From Miscanthus floridulus (Eukaryota > Streptophyta > Magnoliopsida > Poales > Poaceae), in assembly GCF_019320115.1 (NCBI RefSeq), contig NC_089581.1:8123707-8187706 (forward strand): a stretch of DNA of 64,000 nt, given 5' to 3'. How positions within the stretch are numbered: position 1 is the first letter of the stretch; every line of letters begins with the position of its first letter. The notes under the pieces were generated by a model. That model was not told where the DNA came from. It ran no database searches and saw only the letters and a list, made by a program, of their open reading frames with translations. The position numbers were made by a program, and so were the translations under genes. Of this stretch, positions 1 to 12,069 are shown piece after piece.

Positions 1-952
1 ACACTAGAAGAGGAGTTAGTAACTAAAGCATGCTCAATTGATAATTTTTCATACCTCTCATTTATGGCCTTTAGCTCTTGCAATTTGGAGATGAGAAACT
101 TTTCTTGATTTTGAAATGATTGCTCTTGTTTCTCATTCTCTTCCTCTAGCTCATCATTCTTCTCAACTAGCTTCATGAGAATGAGCTTGTCTTTGTTACT
201 TAGATGATCAAGAGTGTAGCTATCTTCAATTTCAATATCACTCTCTTCTTGATCATCTACTCGTGCTATCTCCTTGGCTTGATCTTTCTTGCTAGCCTTC
301 TTCTTGCTTTTCCTGGCCATGAGACATAAGTGATGAGTATCATGAGATACTGAGGTTGACTCATCACTTGGCCGCCACCGGGCTTGAGCCTCATCATCAT
401 AGGCTGCCTGCTGTCCGGCTGCCTCAGCCATACCGAACGAGTCTGGTAGGGATACCGGACACGTCCGGCATGCGCTTGCAGACAGCGCAGTCACCTCGGC
501 TTGCACCTCTTGCTCCGGCTCGGCGCTCTTGAGATCTTGTGAGGCTTCTTCGCTGCATGAAGACATAATGGACATATTTTCCATTGACTCGACCTCAAGT
601 GCATCATCGCATTTGGATTTTCCATATAACTCAATGAGTTTGGTCCAAATGAGATGAGCACTCTCCGGAGGTGGTTGTCCATTGAATATTGCCTCATTTT
701 GAACCTCTGCACTCAATGTACTCAAAATGATATTAATAGCTTGAGCATTTAGTTGCACGCATATCTCTTCCTCTTTTGATAAATTCTTATAGTTGCTCCA
801 ATCAACTATATGAAGAGGTATGCTTGCAAACACAATATGCTCAACAAGAGGACTAATATCTCTAAAAGCATTGAGTACATGAATTGACCAAGATATAAAG
901 TTTGAACCATCATTTTGGAGAAGCATCGGCTCCAACTCGATAGGCGTCGACA
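1..952 (-). CDS. Copia-type retrotransposon gag (partial, runs off window)
   Basis: Reading the minus strand from the ATG at 952 gives an uninterrupted frame to base 1 (317 codons), with no stop inside the window. It starts MSTPIELEPMLLQNDGSNF and continues with W and L positions typical of the DUF4219/UBN2 gag region of plant Copia elements (residues about 5-130). A Ser/Asp/Glu-rich linker and a Lys/Glu-rich coiled-coil-like stretch follow (about 225-310). The CCHC zinc knuckle and pol would lie left of the window. The ATG is 36 bases after the primer-binding site, as expected for gag. Gag packages element RNA into virus-like particles. The intact frame suggests a fairly young insertion; whether pol is intact cannot be seen. 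Confidence 0.85.
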
Positions 953-991
953 TCCTTTTCTCACGGCGGTGAAGCTTTGGGTGAGAACCTC

Positions 992-1003
992 GCTCCGATA
1001 CCA
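992..1003 (-). promoter_or_regulatory. Primer-binding site of the Copia element
   Basis: The minus strand reads TGGTATCGGAGC two bases after the LTR end. This is one base different from TGGTATCAGAGC, the usual initiator-methionine-tRNA complement that primes minus-strand DNA synthesis in plant Copia elements. It fixes the LTR boundary and the direction of the element. Confidence 0.85.
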
Positions 1004-1005
1004 AT

Positions 1006-3350
1006 TGAAAGGATCTAGGATGTCGCCTAGAGGGGGGTGAATAGGCGTTTCTAAAAAATCAACACCTTTAAAAGCGGAAACGATTAGTAATAGGAGTTTC
1101 CACAATGGAAACTCCAAATCAAAGTAATACAACCCCTCACAAGTTAGCCACAAAGTATATAAAAGATACTAGATAAACCTAGGGAGCCAAACAATGGCAA
1201 CCAAAGAGTTGAATCAAAATGCACTAGTCAGTTAATGTCGGAAGTCCCGACAGTTTGGGTCAGAACTTCCGATGTGTCAGAAGTCCCGACGTTTGGGTCA
1301 GAACTTTCGACGTGTCAGAAGTCCTGACAGTTTGGGTCAGAACTTCCAACGCAAACTGTCAGCACTTCCGACCCCTACGGGAAATGAACTACAAGTGCTA
1401 AAATGAACTTTGTGATGCCGATAACTTACAAACCCACTTCCTAGTGGTAAGGTAAGGTGTTGGGTCACTCTCTTGATGTTGATAAGCCACCACTCCGTAG
1501 ATCAAGTCCCAAACCCTAAGAAATAGCTAGAGAGAGGGAGACAACCAAATACAAGTAATTTCGAGCAAATCACAACAACAACAAGCACGCGGGAGACAAG
1601 AATTTATCCCGAGGTTCGGCAGCCCCACAAAGGAGCTCCTACGTCCTCGTTGTTGAGGTGACCACTTAGGTCGGAGTCTCTTCCACCTCCTTGCCTCACT
1701 CAAGGATACCACAAAGGTCACTTGAGTTTCTTCACTAGAAAACAAGGGTAATACAAACTTCCCAAGGCTCTTCCACAAGATGGAAGCTCTTGGGCAACGC
1801 CTCGCCGGCTAGGGGAAAATCCCCAAGAGTAACAAATGCAAATCAAACCGGCTTGACAAAGAAATCAAGTGCTCAAGCTTGCTCAAAGTGTTTTTCTCAC
1901 TCAATCCACTCTCCAATCACTCAAACCCTTTAGGAATTGAAGTTGGAGGCAAAGGAGAGAAGAGTGGCGAGCCTAGAATGCTTGGGGGCTGTTTTGGCCG
2001 AGTGTTTGTTGCAATGAAATGAGTGGGCAACGGTTAGAAATGAGGAGAGGGGTATATATACTCCAAGGCAAAATCTAACCGTTCAGATCTACGTCGGGAG
2101 TTCCGACGCAGATCTCAGGACTTCCGACGTATGAAGAAAACACTGTTCATGCGAGGTCAAAGTCCACTTGAGACAGCCAACGTCAGGACTTCCGACGAAC
2201 GTCAGGACTTCCGACGGTCGGAACTTCCGACAAACGTCGGGACTTCCGACGTGCACAGTCAGCAGGTCAGTAGAACCATCGATGCCGGGACTCCCGGCTT
2301 GGGTCGGGACTTCCGACTGTCGGGAGTTCTGACTCACGTCAGGACTTCCGACATCCACAGTCATCGCACAGGCAGTGAATGGGAGTCAGCACTTCCGGCA
2401 AGAGTCATGACTTCTGACTGTCGGGAGTTCCGGCTTACGTCGGGACTTCCGACACCGACAGTCACAGAAAATTATTCTATGTGCTCGTGAAGTGCTAGAG
2501 TGTCTCTCTTTTGATTTAATTATTATGCTTGAGCACTCTATCTTCCTCAGACCACCTAAACTTGCATCCCTCTTAATAGTACGGCATACCTATTAACTCA
2601 AGATCAAAAGAAAAACGAAATTAAACCTTTTGAGTTGATCTTCTTTAAATTGATGCCGTGTCTTTCAATCTTCATCAAGTGAGGGTGCCAACATATCAAT
2701 ATTGATCTTGTCACTTGAGCATAGCCATCTTGAGCACGTGACTTGATTCCATTCATCAAATATGAATAACTCCAAATGCATCAAGTCACTTTAATCAACT
2801 TGTCCAATATAGATTTGATCCTTCACATTAATATGACCATCTTAGCTTGATTAGTACCTCAACTAAATGCAAGTACTTTCTTCTTCACCCTAGCTAGGTT
2901 CTTCGGCCGCCAAGCCATCGCTTGCCCTTCACCCTTGCTTAGTACCTCGAAGCCTTTCCTTGCTATCTTCACCATCTCAAGCCATTAAGTCACATCTTGT
3001 GTTGAATCATTCATTCATATGTATTATTATCCTTTTCATTTCAATTTAGCAAGCTTCAAATATGAGATCATTCCATATGCAATCCCTCATGTCTCATTAA
3101 CTAATACTCACGAGCTTGCTTTCACATAGTATATGGAAATCCCACAATAAACAAGCATTTGCATGAATTCCATTTGCATTGTTGTCTTATGCTTGAACTA
3201 GATTGTTTATACAACAACACTTCATTTTGGCTTTCATTAAGTACATGTGAGATAACCTATTACCTATCCACACTTAGCAAATGGGTTAGTTCTTTAATCA
3301 CGTTGTCATTCAATCATCCAAAACCCACTAAAGGCCTAGATGCACTTTCA
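1006..3350 (-). mobile_element. 5' LTR of the Copia element (2345 bp)
   Basis: The LTR runs TGAAAG...CTTTCA, a perfect 6-bp terminal inverted repeat, and abuts the primer-binding site at its low-coordinate end. On the high side it stops abruptly in Gypsy gag sequence (flank AAGAG), so it is an insertion. The LTR is long for Copia and holds many short repeats around GGACTTCCGAC. The partner LTR is outside the window, so insertion age cannot be estimated. Short reading frames inside it (for example 2089-2490) are by-products of the repeats. Confidence 0.85.
1235..2462. repeat. Interspersed decamer arrays inside the Copia LTR
   Basis: Two clusters (about 1235-1375 and 2088-2462) carry diverged copies of GTCGGAAGTCCCGAC and its complement in both orientations, separated by 10-25 bases. 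Alternating orientation allows many small hairpins. They flank the part of the LTR expected to hold its promoter; their role is unknown. Confidence 0.7.
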
Positions 3351-4137
3351 AAGAGCTCCATGGACATCAAGGATTCAGTGGTGAACCCCTTGAAGTTTGC
3401 TAGGATTTTGTCATGGAGGTCCTCCCATGAATACACAAAGCTTGGCTTTAGCATAGAATACCATGCCAGCGCATCACCTTCGGCACGATGATGAAAGACT
3501 TAGCCAAAACGGCTTCATTTATGCCTACGGAGGCTACTGCTGCCTCAAAGCTCATGATGAATTGGCATGAGTCATTGAATTTGGGTAAGGTGATGGGTTT
3601 ATAGGAGGTAGGCCAGGGTGCACTTTGGCTGCCTTCGGATAATGGCGATTTGGAGTTGATGGTTCTATGGGTTTGTGCCGACGTGTAAGGTGTGCCAAAG
3701 GCTAGCTGAGCTGTTATACCTGGCGGAGGGTTGGGTTGGTTTTGACTTATAGAATGGAGTCATTTGGATGCATTAGATGGTGGTTGCGGAGGCTGCATAC
3801 TTTGTATTTCATCCTGTAGGATGGCCAGCTACTTCCTTATCTCCGCTGCCTAGGCTGATGGTTGGGCTGCCCGCTGGCTTGCAGCGAAGGCTGTTGCAAC
3901 CCTATCCCTCCGTTGCATACTTTGCAACTAAGTTTGCAGCTCCTAAAGCTCTTGCTCTAGTGTAAGATCTAGGGCTTGCTGGTCTTCGACTATTGGAGGG
4001 TGGTCTTCGATGGCTACCTCCTTTGTGACCTGATCTTCTGTGGCGGTAGCATAGGTGCTATGGGTGTTGTGCTTAGGCCTTTCCCTTGTTGCGGGTTCTA
4101 TAGGTGCCCTTGCAGAGGCTTCTCTCTTTCTTGCCAT
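3351..4137 (-). pseudogene. Ty3/Gypsy gag relic, interrupted by the Copia insertion
   Basis: The minus strand opens with an ATG at 4137 (MARKREASARAPIEP) and stops at 3945-3943. It then continues in changing frames through a stretch resembling the retrotransposon gag domain (PITLPKFNDSCQFIMSFEAA, then PKVMRW and a tryptophan-rich tail). It ends where the Copia LTR is inserted at 3350. Stops and frameshifts make it non-functional. The primer-binding region and LTR lie just upstream (4175 and beyond), so this is the 5' part of the element and pol is expected left of the window. Confidence 0.75.
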
Positions 4138-4612
4138 TGTGGGTTTTGCTTGGACAACACGCGGTGGGCGCCAATGTTGGAAGAGAGACTTCCAGCAAAA
4201 GGCCGAGCACGCGGGACCTTCGCCCAAGCGAGTGCCCTAGGCGAAGGTGGGGAGCTAGAGCGGTGTGTGAGTGCAGACATGGACCCCAAAGTGATTAGGG
4301 TTTCATAAATGTGTTCACTAACCAACCCCCTTTACATAGTTCACATCCCCTTTTTATAGGGCACTGTTTGCTATCTCAGCTCTTTACAACTTTGCCCCTC
4401 GATAGCTATGGTACATTCCCAAAATATTCCTATGTCTACTCAGGCTACCAGTGGGCAATTTGGTTACCCACTTCCCAAACCACCTTTGCTTACTAGGCCA
4501 TCTCCGGTGTCCCATTAAAGGCCTGAGGTTGAGCGCCGACACCTCTGCCGACCAAATTCTAGCCTCCGCTCCAGGCATCCGCCGAGGGATACCTCCATGG
4601 CCTTCTCTTCCT

Positions 4613-5050
4613 CACTACTAGGGATGTGTTCATCAATGACGCTTTCCTTTCGTCACTGAAGACACCAAAATCGTCACATATATTATTTTATGACGAAATT
4701 GTGACGAAATTGATTTCGTCATTGAATGAGCGTCATATTTTGGATAATGTGACGAAACATATATTTTCGTCATAGATGTGTGTTCCTTCTATGACGAAAT
4801 GGCCCTCGTCATAGAAGAGTATTCTTTCTATGATGATGCATTTTCATCATTGATGTAGCCCCTTTTTCGTCATAACTTGCCGTCTGTTAGGCGGCCAGAC
4901 GGCGTCTGCCATGCTGGCAGCTGACGTGTCCTGTCCACATGGCGCGTCCACGTTTCAGGTGATGTGGCTTGGCACATGGCTGGTGACGTGTCGGACTACG
5001 TGGCTGCTGACGTGGCAGGGATGTGGATGTGCACGCGTCCACTTTTTATT
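4613..5050. repeat. CACTA left subterminal repeat region
   Basis: Copies of TGACGAAA and its complement TTTCGTCA occur every 15-40 bases from about 4640 to 4870. They are followed to about 5045 by a GC-rich block of diverged GACGTGGC/GGCGCGTCCACG units. The matching right-end region is about 16880-17060. In En/Spm elements such arrays bind the small transposase subunit and bring the ends together. Confidence 0.7.
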
Positions 5051-5483
5051 GGGCCACAGGGCATGCTGTGAGTAGTCCACGTGTCTTGCTGTGATTGGCT
5101 CTCATTTTCATCACTGAAGTGATTACAAATTCGTCACTTAATAGATTACAAAATAGTCACAGAATCAACTACAAAATCATCACAAAAAGGTAACAAAATT
5201 CATCACAGGTGCACATGCTGAACAACAGATCACAGTATTCCAATTACCATCAACTTAACAGATCCAGTATTCATAGGTACCATCAACTTAATGAACAATA
5301 CTAAACTTGGTTCACATATAACTCACTAGACATCATGTTCCATGTACTAGTTTCATCTCAGTTCACATAGGTTATGACAGCAACTATTAAAAAGTGGGCA
5401 AGCAACGGCAACATAGGTTATTGCATAAGCAAAATCACCAGCACGAACCCCTTGCTTCATCAACCAGCAGCTACGCGCAGCGC

Positions 5484-8476
5484 TCATGTCGAAGAACCAT
5501 TGTTGATGGCCAAGATACGCTTGAGCAGCGCATTGTTCTCCTCCATTGCCTTGGTGTTTATCTCTGTCAGCTTCTTGTACTCCTCCATCTCCTTTTGTGT
5601 CCTCGCCAGCTTTTCCTCAGCTTCTTCACTTCTCTTCTTGAGATCGTCGATTTCACCTTGTACAGCAGCCTTAGCTTCAGCTGCTAGTTCTTCCCGAAGC
5701 TCGCTTTCATTTGATGATGATGATTTGGAGGATGCCACTGGTTTGATGCCAACACTCTTGAGGAAATGGTTTGAGCTGTTCTGGGAGAGCACCTGGGACA
5801 CAACCTGCACACTGGATACTGCTGTCTCACCTTCAGCAATAGGTTCTCCCCTCAAAGCTTCCATATTTGACTGAAATAGCAATGACCCATCATTAGTTGA
5901 TCATTATTGCATTAATTTGAGGTGCAAATATCACACAAGATGTATTTTTAAAAATATAAATAGCAAGATGTGTACTAGAGAGAGGTAGAAGCAAACCTAG
6001 CAAAATGGACAGACTGTAGTACAATTTATCTGATTTGTTATGTGGAACATTATGTAAATTGTAGTTTGATTCTTACTGACATAAAGCACAGCTACTCTAT
6101 AATGAAACAATCAGAAATCACCTAGCATGTGGACACAATTAGTTCAGATTGTTCTCAGTTAAATGCAATCTCATTTCCAGTCAACATCTATCAAGTATTA
6201 ATAGAGCACAGTTATCAGATTGTTCAGCAGATTGGTTTAGCAGATAATACACATACATAAAGCACATGAGAATAACTAAAAGCATGGGCTTTAGAGACTT
6301 GGCTGCAGTTAGGTTGCTTCCATTTTCATATCCATCCAAGATAATAACCCATTCAACCATTCCTTGTTTGATACATTGCAGTTTTAATCTAGTATATCAA
6401 TGACTGCAATATGAATTTATGACTGCATGTAGATTGTTCCCAGAAATAAGAACAGCCTTCAGTTAGTACTTAACTTATTTAGCAAGTATATAGCTATGTT
6501 GGATTATGACCAGTTTTGAGCAAAAGATAGAATACAAAATGATTAAAATAGGACATGTTATCCAATTAATGAACAAAATGGCACAGCGAAACAGATGTCG
6601 GGACTTACAAGTGCTTCTCTTGCTGGTTCACTGAGACCATTTTTGGAGCTGGTATGGCAGGTCTTGAAGGCCTCCACCAAATCAAGTTCTTCATTTTGTT
6701 CTGTGCTTGGTTCTACATTGTTTTTCTTCTTTTTCTGTTTCATAGATAATCAATTACAGGAAAGTTGTCAGATAAAATGCAAAATAAGTTGGTTAGTGCA
6801 AATATGTACAAGGTACTCTTTACTTACATATGCATGTAAGTGTGCCACATAGCTGCGAGAACCCGTAGCCTGATGATACTTGACTTTACTGCGATTCTGC
6901 TTGTTCTTTTCACATGATTCCTACAAGAGAATGAACATGTCAGATGATATCATAGGTTCCAAATGAGAAGATCTTTGGAAACTGAATGAGAAAGAATATA
7001 TGACAAGATACCCGTACCATGTTTTTTGGATTACACCACTTTGCAACCAGTACCCTCCACTCTGCATCAGACATGCATGCAACTGGAGAAGTTGTGGGAA
7101 TCTCATTTGCAGGTTTACCATTGAAGTATTTGTTCTTCAGCCGATAACGCATTTGCCGCACCCCAGAGCGCAGCATATCAGTGCAAGCTTCCTCTATTGG
7201 CTTGTCTTCAGGGTTAATGGCCAAGCGCCCCTAGTCATATGACAATTCCATATTTAGTTAGTCAATGCAGGTTAAACAGATAAACAAGTTTACCATAGAA
7301 ACAATAATGCACTTACAGAGAGCTTTCCCACAAAGTCTTTGTAATAGCGATCATCTCTCTTGTAATCTTTCCAATGAGTTAGGACAGGGACCTTATCCCT
7401 AATGATGACACCAGCCTCAGATGCAAACTTGGCTGCTTGAACAGGTTCATGAGGCCTTCTTTTCCCTTCAGCAACAGCTATGGGCATTCTCCTTCCCATA
7501 GCTTTAGTCATCCTGTCCAGCTGTGCTCCCTTGGTGGGTGGCCTGGGTCTCCTTAGGGCTCGCTGTGAAGGAGCTGCAAAATACAATTTGGATTTAAATG
7601 CTTTAGTTTCATGCAGATCAGCAAACCAGATGGCATAATAGAATGACAAAGAAACATCAACTTTCCTTCAGTGTCTTCCTCTCTAGCTACATTGTCTTCA
7701 TCAGCACCTGTACTGTCTTGAGCACCACCTCCACTAAATTCCTCTTCAGCTATATTGTCCTGACCACCAGCTCCATTGCCTTCCTCTGCATCTGTATAAG
7801 ACCTTTGTGGTGGTGTTTCATCATGACCATTGGTAGGATCCTCTACATTCTGGCCATCTCTCGCCGAAACAAGAAGCCTTTTTGATGATCTTGTTTGGGA
7901 TTCAGGAGGCTGAACCTGTGATCCTTGAGATGCCCTCACTCTCTTACTAGCCCTAACTCCTGGCGCCATGGTGGGGCCTGTCTTCTTCTTCTTTGAAGCT
8001 AGGACTTTCCGACTATACCCTGCAAGAAACTGTGGATAAAAAAATCAAGTAAGTCATGTGCAAATATTCCCCATCCAGGTATGCAAGAAACTGTGGATTA
8101 AAGAACAGGTATGCAAGAAACAAGATGCATCTAAAAGCAAAGGCATATATTGAAGAACAGATTAAAAACACTCAAATGCAATGCAAATATTCCCCATCCA
8201 GTACTTTGAAGATAGAAGAAGCACCTTAGTTGCCAGGGGCTGTGGCTGCTCAACAGATTCAGTGTCATCATCATCACTATCTCCTTGATCATCATCTTCA
8301 AGGAGATACTCCGATGAATCCGAATCTTCATTATTTCTTTTCTTGTTTGCTAATTTTCCCCCCTTCTTTGATGCAGATAGTGATACAGAGTTATTAAATT
8401 GTAAAGATAGATTTTTCAGGCCGAAATCTTGCATCTTCTTGAAATTGTTCGCCACGCGTGCATCCCGGCGTCTCAT
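5484..8476 (-). CDS. TNPA-like plant transposase (Ptta/En/Spm, PF03004 type), spliced
   Basis: Exons inferred from splice sites and frame are 8476-8225, 8029-7662, 7573-7317, 7230-7018, 6920-6828, 6734-6609 and 5870-5484 (stop TGA). The N-terminus is basic, then acidic (SDDDDTESVEQ), then a low-complexity E/D/G region. The core, with WKDYKRDDRYYKDFV, a basic helix and YHQATGSRSYVAHLHAY, is characteristic of Transposase_24 proteins. The last exon ends in a long Glu/Lys coiled coil. The family pairs with TNPD and binds subterminal repeats. Joins of exons 3-7 keep frame; the 7662/7573 join is one base out, so there is a frameshift or an unrecognised splice site. The start at 8476 is the first ATG of the first recognisable exon and could lie further upstream. 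Confidence 0.75.
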
Positions 8477-8519
8477 AATCAGTTTTTTCAGATTCTTACA
8501 AAAACAAGCAAATTGTGTC

Positions 8520-9850
8520 TATTAGAAAATAAAAAGGAGTGAACTAAGAGCTAAGAGGTAGTAATACTAGATGGTAGATAGATAAGAGGTAGGAGCTAGT
8601 AGTGCCTGCTGAAGAGCTAAGGGATAAGAGGTGATAGGTTATAGGCAAAAAGTATTAGGTCAGAAAGAACTAAGAGGTACATGTATTTGTGTACTGAAGC
8701 ACAATTACTCTAAAATCTGTGAAAAAATTGAAGATAGCTTGTACTGAACTACTATTTTCCAATCAACACATACAAAATATTTTGTATATATAAATAGTTA
8801 AAGCTATGTGTTTAGAATACTTTGTTAGTCTTGAATACTTTGTGCCTTAGTTAGTCTTGAATACTTTGTGCTGCTAAGCATGATGCTTTAAATTAACCAC
8901 TGACTACTTAGGTTCAATAGAGTCGTGTGCTTGGTTTATTTAAATTTACTTCCATTAGAGTCTGAGCCAATCATTTTGACTGAATTTTACATTGACAGTT
9001 AACTATGCATATGCCAGGTTGACTTGATTGGTATAGGAAGTTTGCAATGGTGAAGGTGAACTCTAGCATGTAGCGTAGATGCTTAAGAGGCCCAGTCCCA
9101 TGATTATATTCTATCCTTAGAAAAAGAAACTCGAGAAAAAACAGCCAAACCTTAGAATGCTACTTTGAACCATTCAAACAAATAAACAAGCAGTTGCATC
9201 GAGAAATTATATAAGCTTGTTACAAAATGAAGACGTTGTTGATATAAGTGATATTTCATTTTCGAAAACTTCTCTGAAAATTGTCACTGACTGCGAATTC
9301 ATAATGAATTTCAGGAATTTTGTGAGCACTTGATGGTTGGTAATTTACTATACTGATCCAGATTTTAGTGCAATAGCCTGATGCTTTTTACAGCTGCGTC
9401 GCCTTTTTATCGTTGTATGGAGTGACCGAAACATATATATGTATATTATACACACACACACGTGTGTGTATAATCCAAGCAATCCAGGCGAAAAGCAACC
9501 GATCCATCATCAACATCATCAGCATCCCGTGCTCTCTGGAGCAGACAGTGCATAGCGATAAAGCTCATTTCTGCTGGATTTATGGTACCCCATACCTGAA
9601 TCAGGATAACTTTGTTCCCCATATGCTACCCCTCTGATTGGATACGTTGGTCACTAGTCGGATGGTAAAAACACCGACAATTGCTCTCCCCTTCCAAATT
9701 GCTAATCATTTTTGTTTTTCTAAACACATAGCTTTAACTATTTATATATACAAAATATTTTGTATGTGTATAGCTGAAAATGATTCAGATATACAGATGA
9801 AGCAAATCTTAATCTGACAGATCAAGATACGACAGGCAGAAATTCTAGAT
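8520..9850. repeat. Non-coding CACTA interior bounded by a perfect 52-bp inverted repeat
   Basis: Positions 8766-8817 and 9718-9769 are exact reverse complements over 52 bases (cores ACACATACAAAATATTTTGT and ACAAAATATTTTGTATGTGT), separated by 900 bp of AT-rich sequence without a convincing gene. A shorter palindrome, ATTATACACACAC with its complement, sits at about 9444-9473. It may be the terminal repeat of a nested element, but I see no clear target duplication. Confidence 0.65.
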
Positions 9851-9904
9851 ACATATGTTGATTGTTGGGTCAAATTCTAAGGATCAGCTCCTAAAGTTTA
9901 GACT

Positions 9905-10435
9905 AACTGCACAGGAAAATCTGGGAAAATCTGGGAAGACAAATTGGGTTCCTGCGGTGGCGGCTAGGGTTCATAATCTGGGAAAATTTGGGAAGACAAA
10001 TTGGGTTCACAATGCATTACTAATTGCACAGGAAAATCTGGGAAGACAAAAAGCAAAATAAATCACATACGCCTAACTCAATCTATAGCCAAATGGTTAC
10101 CTTGATCTTGTTGTGCAGGTCTCTTCCTACCTTGACCCCTGGTTGCCACCATTGCGGATGTATACCAGGTGCTCGTCGGCGGTGGTCATCAACAGGGAAG
10201 CGGACCTGGTGCGGGCGGACCTGGTGCTCGTCGGCGGTGGTCGTCAACGGGGAAGCGGACCTGGTGCGGGCGACCCCTAGTCCACGACGACACAGCTCGC
10301 GGGCGAGGAAGCACCTCGGCGATGGGCGACGGCGTTTGTGTTCCTGCGGTGGCGGCTAGGGTTGGTGAAATGTGGGGGGGGGGAGAGGACGAGTGGCCGG
10401 GGGTGAGGAGGGAGTGGGGGTAATGGCTAAATTAG
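9905..10435. repeat. Direct repeats and GC-rich tract in the CACTA interior
   Basis: GGGAAGACAAATTGGGTT and neighbours recur at about 9930, 9990 and 10035. GGGAAGCGGACCTGGTGCGG and flanks recur twice (about 10195 and 10250, period near 54). The phrase CCTGCGGTGGCGGCTAGGGT occurs at about 9951 and 10342. Open frames here follow from GC-richness; I recognise no protein. Confidence 0.55.
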
Positions 10436-10525
10436 CGGTAATCAGTCTTAGGCGGCATTTTTATTGGCGGCATTTTTTTTGCGGCATTTTTTCCCTCCCG
10501 GAAGACCCTATGGTACCCAATTTAT

Positions 10526-11152
10526 TTTGAAACTTCTTATTACATTTTTTAGTTATTATCTTAGTTATTTGTTGAATAAATAAAGGATAAAAGCTACAAT
10601 ACCTTAAGTTATGTAGAAAATTCTAAAAACTTGCATGGACACCTTATTTTGGTGTATGATCATGACATAAAAATTTCAAAGGATTTTGACAAAGTGGTAC
10701 TATACATCACGTACAAGCATGAACATCTCTCACTTAGTTAGAGGGAGATATGTTAGACATGTATGACTTTGTCAGGATGATCCTGACCACTTTGTTAGAA
10801 TTAGCTGAAACTTTTTTGTCATCATTATACACCAAAGTGAGGTGTCCATGCAAGGCTTTAGATCTTTTTAGCTAGCTTAGGGTATTTTAACATTTATCCT
10901 TCACTAATCCAACAAAAAATTACAATAATAGGTAAACTTGGTCAAAAAATTGCACAGATGCACACAGCATCATTGTTTGGCTCCATAAACATCCCATTAA
11001 AGTTTCAAATGATTTCGACAAAATGGTACTATACATCTTGTACATGCATGAACAACTCTCACTTAGTCACAAGGTAGCTTAAAGCTTTTATCCTTTAGTC
11101 ATTCAACAAATAAGTACAATAATATCTAAAAAATGTAATAAGATGTTTGAAG
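10526..11152. mobile_element. Foldback/MITE-like element inside the CACTA
   Basis: The two halves are inverted copies. The left arm contains TTATTACATTTTTTAG followed by ATTTGTTGAATAAATAAAGG. The right arm, reverse complemented, contains TTATTACATTTTTTAG then ATTTGTTGAATGACTAAAGG. Inner inverted segments around TTGCATGGACACCT and AGGTGTCCATGCAA extend the hairpin. It has no coding potential. Exact ends and target duplication were not resolved. Confidence 0.6.
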
Positions 11153-11282
11153 ATCAATGAGGTAAATCATTAAGCAATAATATATTAATAATTAATTAAA
11201 AATCTGGCAAAAAAATAACTATAGAGACATAGAAAAATAATAAACACAACAAATGTGGGAAAAACAAAAAAAATTGCTCCCA

Positions 11283-11346
11283 TTGGGTTCGAACCCGGGA
11301 GCGCAAGGAGAAACTCAAAGTGCCTTACCAATGCGCTACTCAAGTG
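11283..11346 (-). other. tRNA-like module (copy 1)
   Basis: The minus strand has a box-A-like GTAGCGCATTGGTAAGG and a perfect box B (GGTTCGAACCC) at tRNA-like spacing, followed by AATGGGAGCAATTTT. It resembles a degenerate tRNA or the head of a tRNA-derived SINE. No full cloverleaf with a good acceptor stem can be drawn, so it is not called as a tRNA gene. Confidence 0.5.
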
Positions 11347-11455
11347 TTTTCATTAGTTCTCGACTGTAGTCTTACTTAAACTGTTCACCTAAGCCCTCGA
11401 TGTCCCCCAATCCTGCCTTCCAGTTTGGAACCACCGAGCTTCCTTGGGGATTATA

Positions 11456-12069
11456 GAGACTAATCCCAAGCTCCGTGTGTCCATGATCCAGAGGCTGATC
11501 GACATATTCTATCAGATCCAGGCAGAGTGCTGCCACTGTGTCTTCGAGGAGGCCTGCTGTTCTTGTAGATGGAACTTATGCCACACAGAGTGCTGCCACT
11601 GAGACTGCTATTTGGGCTCCTGCTTCAGCGCTTGGATCGTTGGCTTCCAGCCAGAATCTCAGATCTCTCATTCTGTCTGGTGATTTCTTCTTGGCTGCTG
11701 TTGTTGCCTGTAACCTGACCAAGCTTGTGTTGAGGCTAGAGGAGATTAAGCCAGCAAAGGTTGAAGAAAACAAGGCCAGTACTGAAGCCTTGTTGATCAT
11801 GGTGTCCATCTTGCAGTTGGGACAGTCATCTTACCTCCCGCACCCTATTGACAATGACTCGTATGATCGTATTGTTCTCTGTGTGAGGCTGCTTTGCAAT
11901 ACTGGTGATGATGTTAGGAAGGTCTGGTTGCATTCTTACCGCCAGAGCTTTGTCAACATGCTTGCTGAGAAGCAATTTAGGGAGACTGAGGAGATGAAGG
12001 CCAAGGCACAGATAACTTATGCCCAACCAGATGATCTTATTGATTTCTATCACCTAAAGAGCAGGAAGG
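11456..12069 (+). pseudogene. Captured coatomer subunit beta (beta-COP) gene fragment
   Basis: The plus strand encodes ETNPKLRVSMIQRLIDIFYQ (about 11456-11519) and then SSRRPAVLVDGTYATQS through LRSLILSGDFFLAAVVAC, SSYLPHPIDNDSYDRIVLC and QPDDLIDFYHLKSR to 12069. All of this is in the order of plant beta-COP, a COPI-coat subunit in Golgi-to-ER traffic. About 60 residues between the two blocks are missing. At that join a 16-base string, CAGAGTGCTGCCACTG, occurs twice (11523 and 11585), suggesting a microhomology deletion or filler. The second block ends at a normal donor (GTGAGA), so genomic DNA, not mRNA, was copied. It lies inside the CACTA, opposite in strand to the transposase genes: a transduplicated fragment, not a working gene. 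Confidence 0.85.

Noticed and set aside
2089..2490. Frames on both strands inside the Copia LTR
   Set aside because: They arise from the repeated GGACTTCCGAC motif and are mirrored on both strands.
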